From NCBI RefSeq assembly GCF_003633895.1, contig NZ_RBID01000014.1, positions 235,090 to 299,089 on the forward strand: a stretch of 64,000 bases of DNA, in the 5' to 3' direction. Source of the stretch: Vogesella indigofera (GTDB lineage Bacteria > Pseudomonadota > Gammaproteobacteria > Burkholderiales > Chromobacteriaceae). Positions 39,901 to 49,931 of this stretch are shown piece by piece; position 1 is the first letter of the stretch, and every line of letters begins with the position of its first letter. Position numbers and translations under genes: made by a program. The notes beneath the pieces are model-generated. The model saw nothing but the letters and a program-made list of their open reading frames with translations. It ran no database searches and was not told where the DNA came from.

Positions 39901-39972
39901 GCCCTGCCGGTACAGGTGCTGAAGATACTGGCACCGACCCTGCGCCAGCGCCTCGAGCTGAAACCGGGCTAG
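36925..39972 (+). CDS. Class A penicillin-binding-protein-like glycosyltransferase/transpeptidase with a large insertion
   Basis: The 1015-residue protein has one N-terminal membrane helix (residues 20-39), a GT51 glycosyltransferase region with the catalytic Glu in LLYIENRTLLE (E180) and GASTLATQIEKYRHSP, and a transpeptidase-like region with S509-TAK512, S616-V-N618 and K935-TG. Peptidoglycan polymerisation in the periplasm is inferred. It is odd in two ways: GT51 motifs are degenerate (ENRTLLE for the usual EDRRFxxH), and SxN and KTG are 319 residues apart, with a charged helical insertion at about 630-850. It does not look like PBP1a/1b; it may be a specialised or regulatory synthase. No partner gene is adjacent. 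Confidence 0.8.
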   Translation: MDNSDIQLKKGNGRGCRYALWSVGILLLLLIGGLLYLLLDELQHSRQQARFFSNAARDARYQVKAGPSQAIRFPTSGGPYDQRLGYTAMPGYLQRLQARGYAIASQAELSDGMLALADHGVTAPLLPLGLFLPYHEKDQTGLTLTDGYGQTIYQSRTPQRVYADFNALPSLLVGGLLYIENRTLLEKDSPQRNPAVDWSRFSKALVDKALHLFDSGYRAAGASTLATQIEKYRHSPAGRTSSDQEKLRQMLSASVRAYLDGEDTTAARRRLVVKYLNTVPLAARAGFGEVSGIGDGMWAWYGRDFAQVNRALTSASVPVAERAVVFKEALSLMIAQRSPSIFLNGDMKVLEAMTDAYLRMMARDKLITPALRDAALRVSLRQQRERVRLPVVAVVAQKGANAVRIKLAGLLGVRRMYDLDRLDLAASSTLDLTLQQQVTAELLRLRDPEYARAANLNNEYLLQQGSPQGVTYSFTLIERTPTGNKVRVQADNFAQPFDINEGAKLDLGSTAKLRTLVSYLMVVHELHQQYAALGSEQLAAIRPSASESVLRRWAIDYLVQATDSSLTAMLEAALERTYSASPGESFFTAGGLHTFNNFDENDDSKTLTVREATRRSVNLVYIRLMRDIARYYMQPAAASGETADEDDDTTRREYLQRFADREGRTFLAGFYNKYRHKSAEEIDALLVARARQSPKKLAVIFRSIRPEAGLDAFTAFLARHLDVRQQPDAKTLARLYDELGPERFNLNDRGYLAGVHPLELWLVAYLHQHPDADWSELVRASTQQRQEVYQWLLNSKNRAGQASRIRAIKEIDAFKQIHKGWKRLGYPFDALVPSYATALGASADRPASLAELMGILSNDGVRLPTVYLDKLHFAAGTPYETSLTQTSAKGERVLPPEIPQVVRKALAEVVELGTARRVAGAFDLADGTHIPVGGKTGTGDNRFKVFAKGGVLTSERVVSRSGAFAFYIGDRYFGTLIAYVAGPQAGDYRFTSALPVQVLKILAPTLRQRLELKPG
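38280..38292 (+). repeat. Uptake-sequence-like 13-mer, copy 16 (in PBP-like gene)
   Basis: Exact TGCGGCCAACCTT, read as Arg-Ala-Ala-Asn-Leu. Confidence 0.85.
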
Positions 39973-40335
39973 CCCACCGGCGCCTGCCGGACAGCCTTGC
40001 CCGGGCGCGTTGGCGGCATGGCGGCGCAGCCCGGTGTCCGTCATTTTCCGTCGTGACGGACTGCTCCCTACTGCCGAGGGTGATGCCTGCGCAGCGCACC
40101 GCAGGGCCGCAGGTTTGGTTGTGTCGCGTACGAGTCGGCTCGCCTGCCGGCTCAACGCTTTACTGTGCGGTGCTCAATCTCCTGACTGTGGCTTGCGGCC
40201 AACGTGTTATCTGTCATGTGCTGCCTGAAAGTGCGACAGTATCAATAAATGTCGAATGACTATTCCGCCAGTTGTGCTACATAGAAAAGGGTGTCTCCCG
40301 CGTTCTGATGCGATCCATAGCGAGTTACCCGAACC
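39973..40335. other. Intergenic region upstream of the hybrid kinase gene
   Basis: This 363-base gap has no convincing ORF. It contains an 8-bp inverted repeat at 40036-40061 (GTCCGTCA and TGACGGAC, 10-base loop) without a T-run, and a degenerate uptake-like site at 40194 (TGCGGCCAACGTG). The promoter of the kinase gene should be in its right half, but no good boxes were found. Confidence 0.5.
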
Positions 40336-43300
40336 ATGCAGCGATCAGCCTCATTGCAGTACGAAGGGTTCGCCTTTCTGTCCACCTCTGCCCCCTCGCA
40401 TAAACAGCAGCGGCTGATGCTGGCGGTGATCGTCATTTCCGCGCTGCTGTTCGCTGCGCTGGTGCCGTTTGCCAAGCAGCCGCAGGCCAAAGTATGGGCG
40501 TTTATCCCGGCCTATCAGTCGGCGCTGGTGCTGAACGACCTGATCACCGCGATCCTGCTGTTCGGCCAGTTCTATATCCTGCGCTCGCTGGCGCTGCTGA
40601 CGCTGGCCACCGGCTACCTGTTCACGGCCTTTATGGCGGTGGTGCATGCGCTGAGTTTTCCCGGCCTGTTCTCCCCCGGCGGGCTGCTGGGTGCCGGGCC
40701 GCAGACCACGGCCTGGCTGTACATGTTCTGGCATGGCGGCTTTCCGCTGCTGGTGATGGTCTACACCATGCTGGCGCGGCGGAAGCTGGAACTACCTCCA
40801 CGCTGGCACCCCGCCTACGCCATCCTGCTGTGCTGCATGTTGGCCGCACTGGCCACGCTGGCCTTGTTGCTGGTGGTCACGCTGGGACATGCCTATCTGC
40901 CGCCCATCATGCAGGGCAACCGTTACACGCCAGTCATGCGCGGGGTGGTGTTCAGCGTGTGGGGGCTCAGTCTGCTGGCGTTTGTGCTGCTGCTGCGCGA
41001 CCGGCTGCGCACGACGCTGGACTTGTGGCTGAGCGTGGTGATGTTTGCCTGGTTGTGCGATATCGCCTTGTCCGCGGTATTGAATGGCGGTCGTTTCGAC
41101 CTCGGCTTCTACGCTGGCCGCATCTACGGCTTGCTGGCGGCCAGTTTTGTGCTGATCGTGCTGCTGCTGGAAAACGGCCTGCTGTACACCCGGCTGGCAC
41201 AGAGCGCCGCCGCGCTGCGCGCGGCCAAACACGAGGCCGAGCAAGCCACCAGCGCCAAGTCCATGTTCCTGGCGAACATGAGCCACGAGATCCGCACGCC
41301 GATGAACGCCATCATCGGCATGTCCTATCTGGCGTTGAAAACCGAGCTGAGCCAGCGCCAACGCGACTATGTCAGCAAGATCCACAATGCCGGCACCTCG
41401 CTGCTGGGCATCATCAACGACATTCTGGACTTCTCCAAGGTGGAGGCTGACCGCATCGAGCTGGAGACGGTGAGTTTCCGGCTGGACGAGGTGCTGGAAA
41501 ATGTGTCGTCGCTGGTCGGGCAGAAGGCGGCGGACAAGGGGCTGGAGCTGCTGTTCGAATGCAGTCCGGCCGTGCCGCAGAACCTGGTGGGCGATCCGCT
41601 GCGCCTGGGGCAGGTGCTGACCAATCTGGTGGGCAATGCCATCAAGTTCACCGAACAGGGACAGGTGACCGTGAGCATCCAGTTGCTGGAGCAGGTGGGC
41701 GACAAGGTAAAGCTGCGCATCGGTGTGACCGATAGCGGCATCGGCATGGATGAGGCGCAGCAGGCGCGACTGTTCCGGGCCTTCAGTCAGGCGGATGGCT
41801 CCACCACGCGCCGGTTTGGCGGCACCGGGCTGGGCTTGGCGATTGCCAAGCGGCTGGTGGAGCTGATGGGCGGAGCGATCCAGGTGGAGTCGGCGCCAGG
41901 CTGTGGCAGCAGTTTCCTGTTCAGTGCCTGGCTGGGGGTGTCCAGTGCGGTCGATACCCGTGGCAAGTCCTTGTCCGATCTGGCAAGCGGGCTGCGCGTG
42001 CTGGTCATCGACGACAATGCCTCGGCGCGCGACATCCTGTCCGAGCAGTTGCGCGGACTGGGTTTTGCCGTCAGCACCTGCGCTTCCGGGCGCGAGGCGC
42101 TGGACATCTATCGCCAGGCCAGCATGGATCATCCTTTTGACATCGTGTTCGTGGACTGGATGATGCCGGTGATGGACGGTGTCGAGACCGCCCGCCGCAT
42201 CCGGGCGCTGAATGGTGCCAGGATCATCATGGTCACCGCTTTCGGCCGTGACGACGTGCGCGCCGCGGCGGAGACGGCCGGCGTGGAAGCCTTTTTGGTC
42301 AAGCCGGTGAGCCAGTCGTCACTGCTGGACGTGATGCTGGGCCTGTTCGGCGTGCAGCGCGAGAGCGATACCGCCCGCCAGATGCTGGCCTTGCCATGCC
42401 TGGACGGGGTGCGCGTGCTGCTGGCCGAGGACAACAAGATCAACCAGCAGCTGACGGTGGAGCTGTTGCAGGCGGCTGGCGCCACGGTCGAGGTGGTGGG
42501 CAATGGCCGCGATGCGGTGATCCGCCTGGCAGAGCAGGCGGCGGATCACTACCAGCTGGTGCTGATGGACGTACAGATGCCGGTGCTGGACGGCATCGAG
42601 GCCACGCGGCTGATTCGCGGTGACCCGCGCCTGCTGGAGTTGCCCATCATCGCGCTGACCGCGGATGTGCAGGCGACCGAATACGATAATTGTATGGCGG
42701 CCGGGATGGTCGATCGCATCCTCAAACCGGTAGACCCGTACCTGATGTTCGAAACACTGCTGCGCTGGCTACCGTCGGGGCCGGCCGCTACCGCGGTGAC
42801 CCCGCCTGCAGTATCGGCTACCGCCGCTGCTATCCCTGCGGCACTGCTCAGCCAGAGTGCGGGCCTGGCCAGCGTGGCCGGTAACCGCAGCCTGTACCTG
42901 CACCTGCTGCGCCAATTCGTGGCGGAGGAGGGCGACGCGGCCAAGCGGGTTGCTGCCGCGCTGGCCGCCGCCGACTACGAGACGGCGGTGCGGGTGGTGC
43001 ACAGTCTCAAGGGGCTGGCTGGTACCCTGGGCTTCCTGCGCCTGCAGGTGGTGGCGGCCAGCCTGCAGCGGGCCATCGTCGAGCGTGAGGCCTATCAGCC
43101 GCTGCTGGCGGACTTCGACCAACAAATGCAGCGGGTGCTGTCGTTGCTGAAAGACGCGCTGGCGCAGGAGGAGCATGCCGGCGAGCTGCGTCCGGACAAT
43201 ACGGCGCTGCAGCTGCGTGAACTGGCCGCCCTGCTGGCCGCCAGCGACGGCGATGCGCTGGGCGTTTTTCTGGAACATTCCGATAGCCTGCGTGCCGTGT

Positions 43301-43425
43301 TGCCTGCTGCCAGTTATGCCGCTTTCGACAAGGCGATGCGGCAGTTCGACTTTCCCGCCGCGCGCGAGTGGCTGGAGCAGGCCGCAACGGAGGCCGGCAT
43401 TTGCTGGCAGGAGGATGCGCCATGA
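40336..43425 (+). CDS. Hybrid sensor histidine kinase (MASE4-like membrane sensor, HisKA, HATPase, two REC, HPt)
   Basis: The 1029-residue protein has about eight membrane helices (residues 25-285) resembling the MASE4 sensor. HisKA follows with the phospho-acceptor H317 in [16 protein letters not shown]. HATPase motifs are [19 protein letters not shown] and [19 protein letters not shown]. Two receiver domains have D607 ([12 protein letters not shown]) and D745 ([12 protein letters not shown]), and a C-terminal HPt domain has H889 in [13 protein letters not shown]. So a complete phosphorelay lies in one chain. Its stop overlaps the start of the HD-GYP gene, its likely output. The signal is unknown. 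Confidence 0.93.
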   Translation: MQRSASLQYEGFAFLSTSAPSHKQQRLMLAVIVISALLFAALVPFAKQPQAKVWAFIPAYQSALVLNDLITAILLFGQFYILRSLALLTLATGYLFTAFMAVVHALSFPGLFSPGGLLGAGPQTTAWLYMFWHGGFPLLVMVYTMLARRKLELPPRWHPAYAILLCCMLAALATLALLLVVTLGHAYLPPIMQGNRYTPVMRGVVFSVWGLSLLAFVLLLRDRLRTTLDLWLSVVMFAWLCDIALSAVLNGGRFDLGFYAGRIYGLLAASFVLIVLLLENGLLYTRLAQSAAALRAAKHEAEQATSAKSMFLANMSHEIRTPMNAIIGMSYLALKTELSQRQRDYVSKIHNAGTSLLGIINDILDFSKVEADRIELETVSFRLDEVLENVSSLVGQKAADKGLELLFECSPAVPQNLVGDPLRLGQVLTNLVGNAIKFTEQGQVTVSIQLLEQVGDKVKLRIGVTDSGIGMDEAQQARLFRAFSQADGSTTRRFGGTGLGLAIAKRLVELMGGAIQVESAPGCGSSFLFSAWLGVSSAVDTRGKSLSDLASGLRVLVIDDNASARDILSEQLRGLGFAVSTCASGREALDIYRQASMDHPFDIVFVDWMMPVMDGVETARRIRALNGARIIMVTAFGRDDVRAAAETAGVEAFLVKPVSQSSLLDVMLGLFGVQRESDTARQMLALPCLDGVRVLLAEDNKINQQLTVELLQAAGATVEVVGNGRDAVIRLAEQAADHYQLVLMDVQMPVLDGIEATRLIRGDPRLLELPIIALTADVQATEYDNCMAAGMVDRILKPVDPYLMFETLLRWLPSGPAATAVTPPAVSATAAAIPAALLSQSAGLASVAGNRSLYLHLLRQFVAEEGDAAKRVAAALAAADYETAVRVVHSLKGLAGTLGFLRLQVVAASLQRAIVEREAYQPLLADFDQQMQRVLSLLKDALAQEEHAGELRPDNTALQLRELAALLAASDGDALGVFLEHSDSLRAVLPAASYAAFDKAMRQFDFPAAREWLEQAATEAGICWQEDAP

Positions 43426-44525
43426 TCGACTCTCCACTGCGGCCAGCGAGGCAGACGGTGTTGGTCGTCGACGACACGCCGGAAAACCTGACCCTGTTGT
43501 ACGGCCTGCTGAAAGACCGCTACCGCGTGCTGGTGGCCAATAGCGGCGAGCGTGCTTTGCAGCTGCTGGAGGGCGAGCTGCTGCCGGATCTGGTGTTGCT
43601 GGACGTGATGATGCCGGGTATCGGCGGCTTTGCCGTGTGCCGCCAGCTCAAGAGCAGCGCGCGCACCGCCAAGATTCCGGTGATCTTCCTGACCGCGATG
43701 AGCGAACACGACGACGAACAGGCCGGTTTCAATGCCGGCGCGGTCGACTACATCGTCAAGCCGATCTCGCCGCCCATCGTGCTGGCGCGGGTGAATACCC
43801 ACATGCAGCTGAAGGCGGCAGCGGATTTTCTGGAGGACCAGGCCGCATTCCTGCGGCGCGAGGTGGACATCCGCACCCGGGAGGTTCAGGTGATCCAGGA
43901 TGTCACCATCATGGCATTGGCGTCGCTGGCCGAAACCCGTGATCACGAAACCGGCAACCACATCCGCCGCACGCAGAACTATGTGCGGGCGCTGGCGCAG
44001 CAGCTGCAGTCTCTCCCGCGTTTTGGCGCCGTGCTGGACGACGACACCATCGACATGCTGTACAAGTCGGCGCCGCTGCACGACATCGGCAAGGTGGGCA
44101 TTCCGGATGCCATCCTGCTCAAGCCGGGCAAGCTGACGCCCGAAGAATTCGAAATCATGAAGATGCACACCACGCTGGGGCGCGATGCCATCGCCACTGC
44201 GGAGAGGCTGCTGGATGCGCCCAGCAGCTTTCTGCGGCTGGCGCGCGAGATTGCCAACTATCACCAGGAAAAGTGGGATGGCAGCGGCTATCCGGAAGGC
44301 TTGGCCGGTGATGCCATCCCGGTATCGGCACGGCTGATGGCGGTTGCCGATGTCTACGACGCGCTGATCTCGCGCCGGGTGTACAAACCGCCGTTTCCGC
44401 ACGAGCAGGCGGTGGAGATAATCCGCGCCGGGCGCGGCCAGCACTTCGACCCCGACATGGTGGATGCCTTCGACGCGATTGCCGAGGAGTTCCGCGCCAT
44501 CGCCCGGCGCTACGCCGACGAATAA
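43422..44525 (+). CDS. Response regulator with HD-GYP c-di-GMP phosphodiesterase domain
   Basis: The 367-residue protein has an N-terminal receiver domain (phospho-acceptor D61 in [10 protein letters not shown]) and a C-terminal HD-GYP domain: [63 protein letters not shown] and [19 protein letters not shown]. These proteins hydrolyse cyclic di-GMP. The ATG overlaps the kinase stop and has AGGAGG, so translation is coupled. The pair likely turns a membrane signal into lower c-di-GMP, affecting motility or biofilm. Confidence 0.95.
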   Translation: MIDSPLRPARQTVLVVDDTPENLTLLYGLLKDRYRVLVANSGERALQLLEGELLPDLVLLDVMMPGIGGFAVCRQLKSSARTAKIPVIFLTAMSEHDDEQAGFNAGAVDYIVKPISPPIVLARVNTHMQLKAAADFLEDQAAFLRREVDIRTREVQVIQDVTIMALASLAETRDHETGNHIRRTQNYVRALAQQLQSLPRFGAVLDDDTIDMLYKSAPLHDIGKVGIPDAILLKPGKLTPEEFEIMKMHTTLGRDAIATAERLLDAPSSFLRLAREIANYHQEKWDGSGYPEGLAGDAIPVSARLMAVADVYDALISRRVYKPPFPHEQAVEIIRAGRGQHFDPDMVDAFDAIAEEFRAIARRYADE

Positions 44526-44549
44526 AGGATGAACGACAGCTAAATGCAA

Positions 44550-44576
44550 AAAGTCCCGGCATCGCTGCCGGGGCTT
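44550..44576. terminator. Hairpin between convergent HD-GYP and lysS genes
   Basis: A stem of AAAGTCCCGGCA with TGCCGGGGCTTT and a TCGC loop, one mismatch. The A/T ends give a weak bidirectional terminator. Confidence 0.7.
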
Positions 44577-44643
44577 TGGTCTGATCACGGTCTGGTTTTT
44601 CAGGTGCTGCTGAGTTTCTTCACACACTCAGCGAAGCTGTTGC

Positions 44644-46158
<1,515 letters not shown>

Positions 46159-46177
46159 GGTATCTCCATCAATGTAA

Positions 46178-46190
46178 AAGGTTGGCCGCA
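46178..46190 (-). repeat. Uptake-sequence-like 13-mer, copy 17
   Basis: Exact AAGGTTGGCCGCA, forming the left arm of a perfect inverted repeat between prfB and lysS. Confidence 0.85.
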
Positions 46191-46195
46191 TCGCG

Positions 46196-46208
46196 TGCGG
46201 CCAACCTT
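46196..46208 (+). repeat. Uptake-sequence-like 13-mer, copy 18
   Basis: Exact TGCGGCCAACCTT, the right arm; the loop between arms is five bases (TCGCG). The hairpin lacks a T-run long enough for full termination in the prfB-lysS direction. Confidence 0.85.
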
Positions 46209-46217
46209 GGGTATCGT

Positions 46218-47325
46218 TTAAACGCCCTGTTTCAGGCTGGCTTCGATAAAGCCGTCCAGGTCGCCGTCCATCACGCCCTTGATGTTGCCAACTTCATAGC
46301 TGGTACGCAGGTCCTTGATGCGCGACTGGTCGAATACGTAGGAGCGGATCTGGTGGCCCCAGCCCACGTCCGTCTTGCTGTCTTCCAGCGACTGCTTGGC
46401 TTCATTGCGCATTTTCAGTTCGCGCTCGTACAGCTTGGCGCGCAGCATCTGCCACGCTTCGTCGCGGTTGCGGTGCTGCGAGCGGTCGTTCTGGCACTGC
46501 ACCACGATATTGGTCGGGATGTGCGTCAGGCGCACCGCCGAATCGGTCTTGTTGATGTGCTGGCCGCCGGCACCGGAGGCGCGGTAGGTGTCGGTGCGTA
46601 CGTCGGCCGGGTTGATGGTGATCTCGAAGCTGTCGTCCACTTCCGGATACACGAACACCGAGCAGAACGAGGTGTGGCGGCGGGCGTTGGAGTCGAACGG
46701 CGACACCCGTACCAGGCGATGGACGCCGACTTCGGTGCGCAACAGGCCATAGGCGTACTCGCCCTCGATCTTGATGGTGGCACTGGAGATGCCGGCCACT
46801 TCGCCTTCCGATTCTTCCAGGATGTCGACCTTGAAGCCCTTGCGTTCGGCGTAGCGCACGTACATGCGCAGCAGCATGCCGGCCCAGTCCTGGGCCTCGG
46901 TACCGCCGGCGCCGGCCTGGATGTCCAGGAAGCAGTGGTTCGGGTCCATCGGGTCATGGAACATGCGGCGGAATTCGAGCTTGGCCAGTTTGGCCTCGAC
47001 CTCGTCCAGATCGGCCTTCACCGCCAGGATGGTGTCGTCGTCGCCTTCGGCGCGGCCCATTTCAAACAGTTCGGCGCAATCGGCGAGGGTGGCGGCGATG
47101 CCTTCGATCACCAGCACCACGTCTTCCAGCTGCTTGCGCTCACGGCCCAGTTCTTGTGCCTTTTTGGGGTCGTTCCAGATATCGGGATCTTCGGTCAGGC
47201 GGGAAACTTCTTCCAGACGGTCTTTTTTACCGTCGTAGTCAAAGATACCCCCGGATATCAGTGTTGCGGGTAGCCAGATCGTCGATCTGTGCCTGAATTT
47301 GATTGAGTACTTCGGCTTCAATCAT
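46218..47325 (-). CDS. prfB: Peptide chain release factor 2, with programmed +1 frameshift
   Basis: RF2 reads UGA and UAA stops. The gene is in two frames: 28 codons from the ATG at 47325 to 47242 ([20 protein letters not shown]..., ending Gly-Tyr-Leu), then an in-frame UGA at 47241-47239, then the main frame from 47240. The slip site GGGGGTATCTTTGAC matches the classical prfB autoregulatory frameshift (Shine-Dalgarno-like GGGGG three bases before CTT TGA C). The full product is about 368 residues and carries the GGQ motif ([15 protein letters not shown]) and the SPF tripeptide ([12 protein letters not shown]). GGAGG precedes the ATG. lysS follows. Confidence 0.96.
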
Positions 47326-47384
47326 GGTGTTTCGACCTCCAAAAAGAGCGGGATTGCGTTGTGATTCGGTAATTCGGTAAAGAC

Positions 47385-47411
47385 AAAAAGCGCACCTTGC
47401 GGTGCGCTTTT
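47385..47411 (-). terminator. Intrinsic terminator after mdh
   Basis: An 11-bp stem AAAAGCGCACC with its complement and a 4-base loop, with U-runs on both strands. It lies between mdh and prfB, both on the - strand, so prfB must have its own promoter in 47326-47384. Confidence 0.92.
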
Positions 47412-47428
47412 GCCGGAACGCTCAGTCA

Positions 47429-48409
47429 TCAACCCAGCAGGTGGGCAACGCCGGCGCGTTCTTCTTCCAGTTCGCTCAGGGTGACGTTGATGCAGTCACG
47501 GCTGAACTGATCGATTTCCAGGCCTTCGACCATCTTGTACTCGCCGTTTTCGCAAGTGACAGGGAAACCGAACATCACGTCTTTCGGGATGCCGTAGGAG
47601 CCATCGGACGGAATACCCATGGTCACCCACTTGCCGTTGGTGCCCAGTACCCAGTCGCGGATGTGGTCGATGGCAGCGTTGGCGGCCGAGGCAGCCGAGG
47701 ACAGGCCGCGTGCTTCGATGATGGCGGCGCCACGCTTGCCCACGGTCGGCAGGAATACGTCGCGGTTCCATTCGTGGTCGTTGATCATGTCTTTTACCGA
47801 CTGGCCATCGATGGTGGCGAAGCGGTAGTCGGCGTACATGGTTGGTGAGTGGTTACCCCACACGGCCAGCTTCTCGATGGCGGCAACCGGCTTGCCGGTC
47901 TTGGCGGCGATTTGCGACAGCGCGCGGTTGTGGTCCAGACGCAACATGGCGGTGAAGTTTTTCGGATTCAGGTCCGGCGCCGACTTCATCGCGATGTAGG
48001 CGTTGGTGTTGGCCGGGTTGCCGACTACCAGCACTTTTACATTGCGGTCAGCCACCTTGTTCAGGGCGGCGCCCTGCACGGTGAAGATTTCGGCGTTGGC
48101 GGTCAGCAGGTCCTTGCGTTCCATGCCTTTGCTGCGCGGACGGGCGCCAACCAGCAGGGCAACCTGTACATCCTTGAAAGCCACTTCCGGGTCGTCGGTC
48201 GCAACCATGCCGGCCAGCAGCGGGAACGCGCAGTCTTCCAGTTCCATCATCACGCCTTTAACGGCGGTCTGGGCTTGTGGCAGGTCCAGCAGTTGCAGGA
48301 TGACAGGCTGGTCCTTGCCCAGCATTTCACCACTGGCAATGCGGAACAACAGGCTGTAACCAATCTGACCGGCTGCACCAGTGACGGCGACGCGAACGGG
48401 GGCTTTCAT
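47429..48409 (-). CDS. mdh: Malate dehydrogenase (NAD)
   Basis: Mdh oxidises malate to oxaloacetate in the TCA cycle. The 326-residue product has the N-terminal [27 protein letters not shown], substrate arginines in [27 protein letters not shown] and the catalytic His in [13 protein letters not shown]. This is the LDH-like type common in betaproteobacteria. The ATG at 48409 has GGAG; the longer frame reaching 48493 is not conserved. It is divergent from the GntR gene and from the sdh operon beyond it. Confidence 0.97.
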   Translation of the reverse strand: MKAPVRVAVTGAAGQIGYSLLFRIASGEMLGKDQPVILQLLDLPQAQTAVKGVMMELEDCAFPLLAGMVATDDPEVAFKDVQVALLVGARPRSKGMERKDLLTANAEIFTVQGAALNKVADRNVKVLVVGNPANTNAYIAMKSAPDLNPKNFTAMLRLDHNRALSQIAAKTGKPVAAIEKLAVWGNHSPTMYADYRFATIDGQSVKDMINDHEWNRDVFLPTVGKRGAAIIEARGLSSAASAANAAIDHIRDWVLGTNGKWVTMGIPSDGSYGIPKDVMFGFPVTCENGEYKMVEGLEIDQFSRDCINVTLSELEEERAGVAHLLG

Positions 48410-48452
48410 CGATGTACTCTCCTTTAGAACTTTGGAATGACTGCTCTTTGGA

Positions 48453-48465
48453 TGCTGCTTTGCAA
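48453..48465 (-). promoter_or_regulatory. TTGCAAAGCAGCA motif upstream of mdh
   Basis: On the mdh coding strand this 13-mer lies 43 bases before the ATG. It is identical to a site 22 bases before sucA. Confidence 0.45.
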
Positions 48466-48483
48466 CAGTTTCAGCGAGTTTAG

Positions 48484-48493
48484 CATGCTGCAC
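48484..48493 (-). promoter_or_regulatory. GTGCAGCATG motif upstream of mdh
   Basis: On the mdh strand this 10-mer is identical to one of the repeats upstream of sdhC (49441-49450). Confidence 0.45.
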
Positions 48494-48544
48494 CGCCTTT
48501 GTGCTGCCCTTGCACCGCTCTGTGCAATCAGGACGTGACTTTTT

Positions 48545-48565
48545 GTCTTATGTCTTATATAAGAC
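48545..48565. promoter_or_regulatory. Candidate GntR operator (triple GTCTTAT half-site)
   Basis: GTCTTATATAAGAC at 48552-48565 is a perfect 14-bp palindrome. A third GTCTTAT directly abuts it on the left at 48545-48551. It lies between mdh and gntR, 38 bases before the gntR ATG, a position that suits autoregulation and possibly control of mdh. Confidence 0.65.
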
Positions 48566-48603
48566 TAGTGTTTACCTTGATCGCGTTTGGTGTTAAAAAG
48601 TCC

Positions 48604-49335
48604 ATGAACAGCAAGAGTCTCAATCGTATCCCTTTGTATAGACAGGCAAGACAGCAGATTCTGGAGCGTCTGTGCGATGGGGAGTGGCAGGTGGCGGAGT
48701 CGCTGCCCAGCGAGTGGGAGCTTGCCGAACAGCTGTCCGTCAGCCAGGGCACGGTACGCAAGGCGCTGACCGAACTGGTGGCCGACGGGGTGCTGTACCG
48801 GCAGCAGGGCAAGGGCACCTTTGTGGCGCCCGGCGCCGATGACTGGGCCGGGATGTCGATGATCTCGCCGGGGCTGTTGTCGGAGAGTCCGGATCGTCTG
48901 CAGCGCGAGTTTCTCGGTATCGCGCGCGGCAATGCGCCGGATGATGTGTCGGCGGCGCTGTGTTTGCGCCGCGCGGCGCCGGTGTTCCGCATCCGCCTGT
49001 TGTGGCGGCTGCGCGGTCAGGCGGTGGCGCTGGACGAGGTGCTGTTGTCGGCCGAGCGTTTTCCGGCGCTGGATTCGCGCTGGCTGCGCCAGTTGCCCGG
49101 CGTGTGGGCGGTACTGCAGCAGCACTTCGGCGTCCGCCTGCGGGTGGCGACCGAACAGTGGCGGGCGGTGGTGCTGGAGCGCGACGAGGCGCAGTTGCTG
49201 GCGGCGGTGTCCGGCACGCCGGTGTTGTCGCACCTGCGGTTGGCGGTGGATGTCAACGGCGCGGCGGTGGAGTGGCGGCAGCGTTTGTGTCTGACCGATC
49301 GGCTGGCGTTGACGCTGCAGCATTTGCCGGCATGA
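48604..49335 (+). CDS. GntR-family transcriptional regulator (HutC subfamily), next to TCA genes
   Basis: The 243-residue product has an N-terminal winged helix-turn-helix (PLYRQARQQILERL...LPSEWELAEQLSVSQGTVRKALTELVADGVLYRQQGKGTFV) and a C-terminal UTRA effector domain. Its location between mdh and sdhCDAB and the palindrome upstream suggest that it controls TCA-cycle genes; I recall GntR-type TCA regulators described in betaproteobacteria by comparative genomics, but have not verified a match. The effector is unknown. ATG 48604 fits the domain start; the longer frame upstream (from 48499) is not conserved in this family. Confidence 0.9.
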   Translation: MNSKSLNRIPLYRQARQQILERLCDGEWQVAESLPSEWELAEQLSVSQGTVRKALTELVADGVLYRQQGKGTFVAPGADDWAGMSMISPGLLSESPDRLQREFLGIARGNAPDDVSAALCLRRAAPVFRIRLLWRLRGQAVALDEVLLSAERFPALDSRWLRQLPGVWAVLQQHFGVRLRVATEQWRAVVLERDEAQLLAAVSGTPVLSHLRLAVDVNGAAVEWRQRLCLTDRLALTLQHLPA

Positions 49336-49406
49336 CGATGTGTCGCAAACGCGGTTCTATGTGTCGCATTTCGGATAGCCCGGTCGGCAGCGACGCGCAG
49401 ATTTGG

Positions 49407-49412
49407 TAGAAT
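49407..49412 (+). promoter_or_regulatory. Candidate sdhC -10 box
   Basis: TAGAAT, 145 bases before sdhC, with no strong -35. If used, transcription would start near 49419, just before the GTGCA-repeat cluster. Confidence 0.35.
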
Positions 49413-49421
49413 CTTCAGATT

Positions 49422-49450
49422 ATGTTGCACGTGCAGCATCGTGCAGCATG
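49422..49450. promoter_or_regulatory. GTGCARCAT repeat cluster upstream of sdhC
   Basis: GTGCAGCAT occurs twice directly (49431-49439 and 49441-49449, 10-bp period, one helical turn) and once inverted as GTGCAACAT (49422-49430). The inverted and first direct copies form the dyad TGTTGCACGTGCAGCA. It may be a protein operator or an RNA hairpin in the leader. Confidence 0.5.
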
Positions 49451-49556
49451 ATCTTGATGGATCAGGGGTGGCCCCTGGCTCCTAACGGCGACGGCAGTTT
49501 TCGGGCCGCCGCTAACGTAAAAAACCACTTGGTTCATGCACATCCAAGGAAGCTAT

Positions 49557-49931
49557 ATGCAGAAGCAACGACCAAAGCACTTAGATCTGAGCAAGATCAG
49601 ACTGCCCGTGCCGGGTATTGTCTCGATCCTGCACCGGATCAGCGGTGTGGCACTGTTTTTCTCCCTGCCACTCCTGATTTACCTTCTCAGCGGTTCGCTC
49701 AGTTCCGCCGACGCCTTTGACAGCTACCGTGCTGTTGTCGCCCACCCCCTGGTGAAATTGATCCTGATCGGCTTGCTGTGGGGCTTCCTGCACCACGCTG
49801 CCGCCGGTATCCGTTTCCTGCTGCTGGATATCCACAAGGGACTTGAGCTGCAAACTGCCCGCGCTACCGCGAAAATGGTTCTGGCCGTCAGCCTGAGCCT
49901 GACCGCCATCATCGGAGGCATCCTATGGTAA
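49557..49931 (+). CDS. sdhC: Succinate dehydrogenase, cytochrome b556 subunit
   Basis: SdhC is one of two membrane anchors of complex II and binds haem b and quinone. The 124-residue product starts MQKQRPKHLDLSKIRLPVPG and has three membrane helices; GIVSILHRISGV holds the SxxxR quinone-site residues and FLHHAAAGIRFLLLD the haem-ligand histidine. AAGGAA precedes the ATG at 49557. It heads the sdhCDABE operon and overlaps sdhD by seven bases. Confidence 0.96.
   Translation: MQKQRPKHLDLSKIRLPVPGIVSILHRISGVALFFSLPLLIYLLSGSLSSADAFDSYRAVVAHPLVKLILIGLLWGFLHHAAAGIRFLLLDIHKGLELQTARATAKMVLAVSLSLTAIIGGILW

Noticed and set aside
47239..47241. In-frame UGA near the start of prfB as a sequencing error or pseudogene
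   Set aside because: The stop lies exactly in the classical RF2 frameshift site with its upstream Shine-Dalgarno-like element.
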